A stretch of DNA of 64,000 nucleotides from Ooceraea biroi (lineage: Eukaryota; Arthropoda; Insecta; Hymenoptera; Formicidae). Below, in pieces: positions 56,209 through 64,000 of this stretch. The position numbers and the translations under genes were made by a program. The stretch is from positions 4,778,144-4,842,143 of the forward strand of contig NC_039518.1 of assembly GCF_003672135.1 (NCBI RefSeq). Direction: 5' to 3'. Position 1 is the first letter of the stretch. Every line of letters begins with the position of its first letter. The notes under the pieces were generated by a model. It was given only the letters and a program-made list of their open reading frames with translations, ran no database searches and was not told the origin of the DNA.

Positions 56209-57384
56209 TTATAACGGTACGCGATAATGTCCCCATGGTAACGTTTTCATAGACTCGGGTACGATGTATCGTTTATCGTCATGTGGACTCAGAGCGATTT
56301 TTGTCTCACGAACGGTGTACACGTTATGCAGCTTTGACTGTATACGGGATTGATCACGAGTCATTTCTATGCGGTCTTTCAAACATTACATGTAATCGTC
56401 GAACGTTATTGTTCGTGCGACTACATTGGTCTTAACACCTTTCGCCTTCTTTGTATCTTTTTACCGTCTACCTTCAAAGCATACATTTTCGCTCTAAGTC
56501 CGACGAATTCGGTCATTATCGCGCCGTTGTTCTCGTCTTTCATTAAACCTGGTACTTTTTTGTTCATGAGCGGAATATTATAAATGTTGTCGGGCGCGTA
56601 ATCACTCGTGTCGAATCTCGGAATGTCGCGTTTCATTTGATCGTACACGTCCTCGCACTCGATATGGTAAATTAAACTATCGGTATCCGTGTACATAACT
56701 TTACATTTATCACGATAAAGAGGTAACATGTACTCGTGGTGAAACTCGTACAAACAGACCTTGGATATATCGAGGATGCACATACCCACGTAGATTGGTT
56801 TGTTGAATTTCACCTCGAGCTTACACATTTCGATCGCGACCAAGTTTTCCGAAAAGACGCTGCGACTGTGAAAATTCGGTTTAGCGATCATTGCCTCCGC
56901 ACCGTACCTTCCGTTCCATTCCGTTACAAGCTTTACATCAACATGATTGCGCACGTTCTCCATGGTTTTTCAGAATGCCGCGTTGTTCATTAGTTTATAT
57001 AAATTTTTTTCGAAATCGTTTTTAGCGGCGGTTCTAAATCGCGTATTCAGTTCGATGTACTCGCGGAGCCATGGAGATTATGCAAATTCTAAGAAGCGAA
57101 GAATTTTTGTGACGCGAAGACCGTGACGCGTGCATTGTTGCAAGTTGCAGTAACGGATTGCCGATTGCCCGGCGGCTTATCACGCATTGGACAGAACGGT
57201 AGGTCGACGTGCGCGTCATGGAGATGCCGCGGATACTCGAGATCGACTTCGAGTACGTATCCTTTTGGTAAATCGAGAGCAATCACGTTCACGTCGAAAT
57301 TGGAAGTGTCGACCCATCGAAAATCGGCATAGGGCAGTGACTGACACATTGCCCGGCCGTATAAATTATTTACATCAAAGTACA
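56209..57384 (-). pseudogene. Protein-primed DNA polymerase B, palm and thumb part
   Basis: MYFDVNNLYGRAMCQSLPYA (57385 on) is polymerase motif A, in a frame shifted from the exonuclease part. Frame changes near 57160 and 56990 follow. The frame 56963-56421 holds KVMYTDTDSLIYHIEC (motif C, with both catalytic Asp) and NKKVPGLMKDENNGAIMTEF. The C terminus, ALSPHDDKRYIVPESMKTLP, ends at TAA 56209-56211 after a further stop (YM*C) near 56382. The catalytic motifs survive while the frame does not. Confidence 0.75.
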
Positions 57385-58737
57385 TTAAATAAGATATGGT
57401 TTCGATGGGTCGTACGACTGCATGTACTTATTGTTGGCTTGCGCGTACCTGTGCGAACATTGGCTCAGGCCGCCGCGTATACCACGTTCTATGAACATAA
57501 TCATATCAATATCGGTAAGGAGTTCGAAATTTATACGCGTATGTTTTAACATCGCGTCCCATGTAAAACCGGGCAAAGTGTAATAATACGCGGGATCAAG
57601 ACCGTAACTCTTTATGCAGCTATCGCGAAAATTTTCGAATACGTCGGCCAACAACAAGACATCCGTTTTTAAGTATAAATCGCTGTACTCGCCGAGCGTT
57701 CGAATGGCGAATCGTTGCCACACGCTAACAGCGTGCACGTAATCGCTCTCGGATACCGTATCACCGGTTAGCGAACTGTAAAACGATTTGCGCGGCGGTA
57801 GGCGAGTATCCTCCAACTTTTCGGCGCAATCCACATATTCATATGGGAACACACCCTTTCGCGTAAGTAAATCAAAGTCGTTGGTAGAGAGGTGTGCAAA
57901 TTCGGATCGTACGATTCTGAGTTTATCTTTATTCAAAAATGATGACAACTCATCCAGGCTACTATTCAGAAATCTTAACGAATCGATGAACCGCAATTGC
58001 ACGTGGTTACACCATTTTTTGTCATCTGACTCGTTAACGTGTTTTGTAAAGGAAATATATTTTTCTTTGTTTATCGGCAATAGGTTGATAGCGCCCTCGA
58101 ACGCAGTAGCTATTTCTTTAATGATAAAATGCGCATCGTAGCCGGATAAATTATGAAACACTATCGGAATGGTATAAGAATCTTTGTAATTTAAGTTACA
58201 ATTCGCGTGCGCGGAACCTCTGTACCGACCGGTGAGATGGCAATGATCGCGTACTCGCGTGTCGTCCAACGCGAACGGTTTCTCACAGATATGGCAATGC
58301 GTTGCGCTATTATACTTTTCGCGCTCGTCTCGTGTTAATTCTACCATGGGGACATTTCTCGATAAAATCGCTTTCACACGATGCGCTAAATCTTTTAATT
58401 GTTCAACGAACCACGCTATGCAGTCGGTGTCGCGACGGGATCGGTACCCGGATAACGACGCATCGTAATTGCATCGCACGTAATACCCGATGCTAGATAC
58501 CTGGTGACGCTGGTACAGCTTCGGGTCGTCGTCCTCCTCCGTCTTCTGCAGGATACATTCCAGATCGGCATAGACGACGAACGGTATTCTCTCCTTCCTG
58601 TTGTAGTTGGTGAAACTTAGCCACTTGTTATCTTGATTTGGTAGAACGATGGCACAGTCGTTCATTTGTTGGCAATCAATAGTGTGGGCCTCTAATTTCT
58701 CGTTGGTATGGAAATAATGTAGACATCTGCAAGAATG
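57385..58737 (-). pseudogene. Protein-primed DNA polymerase B, exonuclease part with HNH-like zinc motif
   Basis: This is an open stretch of about 450 codons. An upstream Cys/His motif (CLHYFHTNEKLEAHTIDC) begins at the Penelope junction. VVYADLECILQK is Exo I (DxE). THCHICEKPF…RDHCHLTGRYRGSAH is an HNH-like zinc cluster typical of this polymerase family. FHNLSGYDAHFIIKE is Exo II, and LYLKTDVLLLADVFENFRD is Exo III. It breaks by a 1-bp shift at SYDPSKPYLI (57385). This lineage replicates linear DNA from a protein primer. Confidence 0.8.
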
Positions 58738-59900
58738 GAAGGATTTGTTACTTAATTTATTCTAGCAATGCATAAGTATTTGTTATATAAAAGTATAATA
58801 AATTATCCAATAATTTATTTTGACCAAGCTGGCAAAGGTTGATGTTACAAAGCGCACTACGTTTCGACCGACGGTTTCGGTCTTTCTAAAGTGCTGAATA
58901 TATTTTCACAAAAGGTCAGTTACATTCTAAATCAAAACCAAACAATTTCCGCAATGAATCAATTACAATCTAACAATATAAATTATAAAAATTATAAAAA
59001 CACACACAATATCATCGCTGTGACGCTCCAATACAACATATAAGTACTCACTTGCAGAATATAACCAAACCAAACGATTTTGAACTACGGAGACAGTAAG
59101 AAAATGACACGAGTCAGTCGATAGACTGTCTTCATGTGAGGCGAATCTTATTATCTCTCCGCATCACAATAACAAGGTCACATCTACCTCAAAATATTGT
59201 CGTATACACTTGGAAGGTTTTCTGTGTCATTTTGCGTATTGATTGTTTTATCATGTCGTTTTATAAAATACATTTCGGCTATTTCACGTTTCTTAATATG
59301 TTCTTTCCGATGTAAAACCTGAGTGTTAATCCAATCAAATTCGTGATTGCAATCTAAGCGGTGTTTACTCACAACAGAATGAAAGTCAGGATCTTTATTA
59401 ATGTCAGCTTTATGTTCTTTAATACGGGTATCCAACCTACGCTTCGTTTGTCCTACGTAACAAGAATCGCAGGTTTTACAGTCAATTTTATATACAACTC
59501 CCATCACGTCCTTGTTCTCTATTTTATCTTTTTCTGATTTAATTATCTGGTTTAATTTATTCGGGATAGTGAAGATCGTCTTAAAGTTGTATTTATTTAA
59601 GTTCTTCCGTAATACTTCGCTAATGTTTCCAATGTACGGGATTTTTATGTATTTATTTAATGTACCATCTCTATTATTGTTAATACTATTAGTATTTTGA
59701 TTTCTATGCTGCAACTCTTTTATTCTCCTACCTATATGCTTATTAATAAAGTCCATCGGATAACAATTGTTCGTCAAGATCTCACGCACATGTTTAATGT
59801 TGTCTGTATGAAATTGTCGATCAGACAAAATTATTGCTCTATCTACCAGTCCCTTAACTACACTCACTTTGTGTTGGTAAGAATGATCCCACTAAACATG
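58738..59900 (-). mobile_element. Penelope-like element 3' part
   Basis: It contains the GIY-YIG ORF and, 3' of it, the sequence AAGACCGAAACCGTCGGTCG + AAACG (minus sense, near 58860-58900), a conserved stem-plus-GAAAC motif of Penelope terminal repeats. No reverse transcriptase is present, so the element is truncated. It joins the polymerase near 58738. Confidence 0.7.
59184..59867 (-). CDS. GIY-YIG endonuclease domain of a Penelope-like element
   Basis: It encodes 227 residues. The N-terminal part has MDFINKHIGRRIKELQHRN and YIKIPYIGNISEVLRKNLNK, the linker after the RT in Penelope proteins. The GIY-YIG core starts GVVYKIDCKTCDSCYVGQTK (about residues 125-145; YKI = GIY, YVG = YIG), with the Arg in RRLDTRIKEHK and a Cys pair typical of Penelope. 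The C terminus has HEFDWINTQVLHRKEH and a Glu-containing helix. The nuclease nicks DNA for target-primed insertion. The frame is open to TAA/TGA at 59184. The Met start is arbitrary, because the RT part upstream is missing. Confidence 0.85.
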   Translation of the reverse strand: MSVVKGLVDRAIILSDRQFHTDNIKHVREILTNNCYPMDFINKHIGRRIKELQHRNQNTNSINNNRDGTLNKYIKIPYIGNISEVLRKNLNKYNFKTIFTIPNKLNQIIKSEKDKIENKDVMGVVYKIDCKTCDSCYVGQTKRRLDTRIKEHKADINKDPDFHSVVSKHRLDCNHEFDWINTQVLHRKEHIKKREIAEMYFIKRHDKTINTQNDTENLPSVYDNILR

Positions 59901-60609
59901 GTTATGTCATTGTTACATTATTATTACAAAACTTAATTATTATGTAATGTTACATGGATGTTAGAAGTAACTTAAATGCAAGTTACAATTTCCGCCTCAA
60001 CAACATAACAATCCAATATAACATGTTATGTAATAATTATATTACACAATTTTATAAATTTAAACAAAACTCTAATATTACAATAACATTAATGTAACAG
60101 TAATGTAATGAAACTGTAATATACATATAATCATTTTGTTATATTGTAATTACATCGGAGGAAAGGTATGATATAATATAAATAATACATATAATTTCTA
60201 TTAAAATTTTATTTATTATATATTTATTATATATAAATAACACAATAATAAATTTCTTATTACAAATAATAATCATTACAAATAATAATAATATAAAAAG
60301 GAGTAATATTTTACTTTTTTATGTCCTATATCCTAATTAAATGCATATAATTATTAAAAATATAAACTTAAATGAAATAAACATAAATAATATATTGCAT
60401 TTTATCTTTATTACTTTACTTTACGCAGTCATCAAAATTAAAATATACGCAAAATGCTTTGGATTATTTCGAAATATATAAATACTATTAATATACTTAA
60501 AATGTGAGTCTATAATAAATAAGTAATGAATCTTTTTAAGAAATTATAAAATATATAAAAATGACAATAAAACAGAAATTTAATACAGATATGTTCTATA
60601 TATATTGCA
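59901..60609. other. AT-rich stretch with TTACATTAATGTAA-type inverted motifs
   Basis: No gene is seen. Between 59910 and 60160 TGTAAT, TGTAAC and their inverses recur densely, forming several short palindromes (GTAATGTTAC, TAACATTAATGTAA). The rest is runs of A/T. Confidence 0.5.
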
Positions 60610-62740
60610 TTAATAAGTTTTTTCATACTCTGTATGTAAGAGAGGAATCACTACTGAACAATTATTATCTAAAGGAATACAAAAACATTTTCTAGTAACA
60701 GTTTCAGCTTCAACGGTGACAGATTCAACAGAATTATCGATCATAAATATATTTAACTTTTTTGAGTCACATGGTATTGTAAAGAATGATTTGTATCTCA
60801 ATACTTTATTGCCACGGATGTACAGAACATTATTTTTAATAAAAAATTTTTTAACAATTAATACTGTTGAATTTGATAGAAGGCAACAGTTATCATTAGT
60901 TTTTTGAGAAATTATAAATCCATTATATTCTACTTTAGAAATATCTAATGTTTTTTTAGATTGATGAATTATCGGATATTTTCTCTCATAATATTTTGAA
61001 ATTGGTAAAGAATTAATTTCCAGAGTACGATTAATAACTTGTTCTAATGGCTTCGGTGAATGTTTAACTCTATTTTTAATTTTTTATAAAACTTTCAAAT
61101 TTGAAACTACTAAATTTGTCTAAACAACCAAACTTTTTTACTTCATTGCTAAGATGTATGAGATTGTGTACATTATATGTAATATAATGACATCCGTATA
61201 ATTTTTTATATTCCAGTACAAACCATCGCAATAAAGAGTTCGCATAATCATTCAAAGTAAAACAAAATTTGAGTCACATAATATTCTAATCGCTACAGAT
61301 AATGCAAGAAAATGATTATATTTAGATTCTGATAAAATCGATTTTAGAACAATTGGTCCAGAGTATAACAGAAATTGGCGGCATTCTGTTGCTTTCCATT
61401 TGTCTACAATATCTACAGCTCTTGGTTGTCTAGCAAATTCCGATGGAACTAATTTTTTGATAGTTAATAGTTTAGTGTTCAATACATCAAGTGAATTTTT
61501 TGGTAACTTATGATCCTTCGAACCTTTAGTCCATATTTGAAGGAGACGTTTTATTACGCCTAGACATACTAAATGCATATAGTCTATTGTAACATTAGAA
61601 ACCATGCCAATTTTTAACCGTGTTAAAATGGACTCTCCATTGTGATGCTCTTCTTGTTTCATAGTAATGAATGATTCATCTGTTCTCAAAGGACTATCAA
61701 TTTCAGGAAATATCACTGTACCATTCCATTCGCCTTCCTGAGTGCATTTACCGCATCCAAAATATCCAGTATGATATTTTGTACAAGTTATGTAAGCCTT
61801 TGCCGGGCATCACAGATTATTGTATTGAGGATAACAGTAATTACTTCCATTTACATTTATACCATTTTTAGCAATATTTCAATATCATTAACAAATGGAA
61901 GAAGAAAAGTGTTCACATCCTTTGGTTTTGAATAGCCATGAAAAATACCTACTAAAATGGTTCTGAATAAAAATCAGCTTCAATAGCAACTAATAATGGC
62001 CGAAATTGACTAGTTGAACTTGTTGATATAGAAGCTCCATCACAATTTAATTGAAGAAAAATCACATCAGGATAAATTTAAAAATATTTAATAATTGAAC
62101 GTTTTAATCCATTTTCTAATCCAAATGCATATATGCACCACCATTTCCGAAACGAATTTGTTTAAAGTTGTTTTTGGAATTTTTTCAATGTTCGACCATC
62201 TTTAGGAAGATCAGAATGATTATTTTCACGTAAAATACTTAGTAATGCATTTATAGCAGACAGAGATATTTGAAAATTTGAAGCCCATACTTGTAAATCA
62301 TTAGTTAGATTTTTTGAACTTATTTTTGATGAACTGTTTTCACTGGACTCATTAAAATAATATTTCTTTCATTATTTGCAAAAAATGATTATTATGATTC
62401 GACCACTGTTCAACGTTGTCATTAGAAGTATAATTTCTTTCAACATATTCGTTAAACATTAATTTCCTGAGCTATTTCATTAGTCAATTCTTCATTATTA
62501 GTTTTCAAATGTGGTTCACAAGCTGTTTGCTCAATAGCATTGATTACATGACTCTCTATTTACTTTTACAATCGAAGACAATGACGATGGCAGACTTTTA
62601 ATTAAAGATTCATTACTTATTTCATTAAAATAAAAGAATTTAATTGTCGCTTTCTGCGTTGTGTTAAATATTGAATATCTTTTGACATTGTTTGATGTAT
62701 TAATACGAAAAACTTTAACTATTTTATTATAATAATTAAT
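60610..62740 (-). pseudogene. CACTA/EnSpm-like (Tnp2-type) transposase remnant
   Basis: Read on minus, decayed pieces appear in order. An N-terminal zone (62740-61900) has LQVWASNFQISLSAINALLS and LQLNCDGASISTSSTSQFRP. ICDAPAKAYITCTKYHTGYF, then CGKCTQEGEWNGTV, follows. The open frame 61716-61252 has TIDYMHLVCLGVIKRLLQIW and DKWKATECRQFLLYSGPIVL. LYGCHYITYNVHNLIHLSNE follows (about 61150-61220), and a tail ends at 60610. This order matches animal proteins with a Transposase_21-like core. Stops occur between the pieces. The assignment to CACTA is inferred. Confidence 0.6.
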
Positions 62741-62867
62741 GTATATACTTAAAAGAGAAAATTAGCGCAATCTCAATTCCAATATATTAGTGCATATAGA
62801 TATCCTCCCTCAAAATAATTTTCAACTTACTTTTTCAACAAACTTATTCCTTTTTTTTATTCTCTCG

Positions 62868-63560
62868 ATCGAATCGTTGTTTGGCAAAACGCAACCAATC
62901 GGCACATTCAGTTTCAAATTCTATTCTTTTACAGTTGGATAAGTGTCTAAATTATTTCTGTACAGAATATTATAAATATACTTCTTTAGGATGATTTTAT
63001 ACATGCATACATATATATACTTATTATTATATATTAAATTGTTTATTCTTTTTTCACTAAAGTTTTACCTTTCATTATTATTATTAAGTTTAAAATTATT
63101 TACACGAAAATTATTTTTCTTTCCTTTCTATGAGCATTTTATTGCTACTTCGTTTGTAAATAATCGTTCTAATATTCGTTTTATATTATCACGAGCTCCT
63201 TGGCCCCATTTTGAAATAAATTTTCTACAACAATATATTATATTATATATAAATAATGTATATAGTTAATTATATAAATAGTAATTCATAAGTATATTAT
63301 ATCTTTTAATTTAAAACAATTGAAAGATTTACTCACTATTCACTGTTTAATTTAATTTAATATATAACATATAACTTTAAATTTTACTTACAAACTGAGA
63401 TTGCATTTCTTCTTCTGACAAATTGTCATTAAACACCTTTATTTCATCAATTGTTTTTAATGGTAGTACGTCTCTTGCTTTTTCTGTTGGACCAGATATT
63501 TTAGTAAAAGGAGTTATACGATCCACGCACTGTTTCAAATCATGTAATGAGAGTTTGTAT
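62868..63560 (-). pseudogene. DUF4806-type protein remnant
   Basis: Three exon-like pieces are visible. 63560-63392 gives KISGPTEKARDVLPLKTIDE with a GTAAGT donor. 63224-63090 gives FISKWGQGARDNIKRILERL after a TTGTAG acceptor, and a TAG replaces the conserved Trp after IKCS. 62969-62868 gives ECADWLRFAKQRFDRENKKK, then TAA. These are the conserved blocks of DUF4806 proteins common in hymenopteran repeats. The junction phases as read do not all agree. It probably belonged to the same element as the CACTA-like transposase next door. Confidence 0.5.
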
Positions 63561-63569
63561 CAGTACCCA

Positions 63570-63880
63570 GACAACATTATGTCGTCTTAAAGATGTCTTA
63601 AAGTCGTCTTGAAATTGCTAAGACGTCTTACGAGATTGTCAGAAAGGCATCTTTTTTGCGTCCTTAAGGACGTCTTATGACCCGATTTCGAAGTTTTTAG
63701 GACATGTCCCAAAGACGTCTTTAAAACACGTCACAAAAGATATCTTTGGAATGGCTACAAAGACGGCTTCAAAACACATCACAAAGATATCTTTAGGACA
63801 TGTCCCAAAGACGTCTTTAAAACACGTCACAAAGATATCCTTTGGGAATGACTACAAAGACGTCTTTGGGAATTATGTTT
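63570..63880. repeat. AAGACGTCTT-rich tandem repeats, ~95-bp unit
   Basis: AGGACATGTCCCAAAGACGT + CTTTAAAACACGTCACAAAGATATC starts at about 63700 and again at about 63796 (about 1.8 units of ~95 bp). It is preceded by looser GTCTTAAAGACGTCTT variants from 63585. Many units are self-complementary (AAAGACGTCTTT). Confidence 0.85.
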
Positions 63881-63899
63881 CAGACATACTAAACATTTA

Positions 63900-64000
63900 C
63901 TATGTTTACACGAGCGCTACTTATGTAGTAACTTACTCGAATTATAGTAACTACGATAATTCGAGTAAGTTACTACAGAAGTAGCGCTCGTGTAAACGTA
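63900..64000. repeat. ~100-bp near-perfect palindrome at the window edge
   Basis: GTTTACACGAGCGCTACTTA + TGTAGTAACTTACTCGAATTAT pairs with its inverse ending AGCGCTCGTGTAAAC, leaving a loop of about 10 bp at GTAACTACGA. It is probably a small MITE; the outer ends may extend past the window. Confidence 0.8.

Larger units (their letters stand above)
51694..58737. mobile_element. Maverick/Polinton-like (adintovirus-like) element, decayed
   Basis: Plus-strand genes are ATPase, DUF8207-type protein, coiled-coil protein and integrase. Minus-strand genes are the PLA2-like protein and the DNA polymerase, which converges on the integrase. Integrase plus protein-primed polymerase plus packaging ATPase is the hallmark of Mavericks. 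Most genes have stops or frameshifts. I did not find terminal repeats: one side is the gap, the other is replaced by Penelope sequence near 58738. Confidence 0.8.

Noticed and set aside
63570..63880. CRISPR-like array
   Set aside because: Repeats are contiguous tandem units without unique spacers, in a eukaryotic transposon setting.
1..64000. tRNA genes or intact host protein genes
   Set aside because: I found no cloverleaf with A/B boxes and no multi-exon host gene that I could support.

Overview
The window reads as a piece of an insect genome, most likely an ant or another hymenopteran. This is inferred from R1/R2 ribosomal insertion elements, Penelope, mariner and Maverick-type elements, DUF4806- and DUF8207-type remnants and an AT-rich background. 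I see no intact conventional host gene. It is a nest of decayed mobile elements around a defective ribosomal DNA array.

Layout. 35-1219: foldback element with a 4-bp target duplication. 1678-7086 (minus): spliced, broken DDE transposase gene whose last exons carry a ubiquitin-specific-protease-like (USP) Cys box and His box. 8240-9060: inverted stray copy of a ribosomal-spacer module, itself hit by a 145-bp MITE. 10940-11626: truncated copy of a TIR element. 13754-35591 (ribosomal sense = minus strand): two near-identical ~8.95-kb blocks (13754-22703 and 26613-35591, offset ~12.86-12.89 kb), each holding long intergenic spacer plus the 3' ~1.1 kb of 28S rRNA ending at the R1 site. Between them is a third, partial spacer block (22704-26612) with many single-base deletions. 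Both 28S copies lack the sarcin-ricin-loop segment and carry changes in the peptidyl-transferase region, so they look like rRNA pseudogenes.

35425-44266: two R1-site insertions in tandem. The larger R1 is interrupted by a 2,062-bp TIR element (39047-41108) flanked by CTGT. 44267-44340: exactly the 74 bp of 28S between the R1 and R2 sites. 44341-45018: probable R2 3' end. 45019-50200: R2-clade retroelement with a (TTTA)n tail, broken by a mariner (45647-47163), stops and frameshifts.

50592-51558: C-terminal part of a Transib/RAG1-like transposase. 51594-51693: 100-N assembly gap. 51694-58737: decayed Maverick/Polinton (adintovirus-like) block with PLA2-like protein, packaging ATPase, DUF8207-type protein, coiled-coil protein, chromodomain integrase and protein-primed family B DNA polymerase. 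Several of these carry stops, frameshifts or a lost catalytic residue. 58738-59900: Penelope-like element end with a GIY-YIG nuclease ORF. 60610-63560: CACTA-like transposase and a DUF4806-type protein, both broken. 63560-64000: tandem repeats and a palindrome.

The elements do not form a pathway. They document serial insertion into rDNA, co-amplification of a dead rDNA unit, and decay rich in C-to-T type changes.
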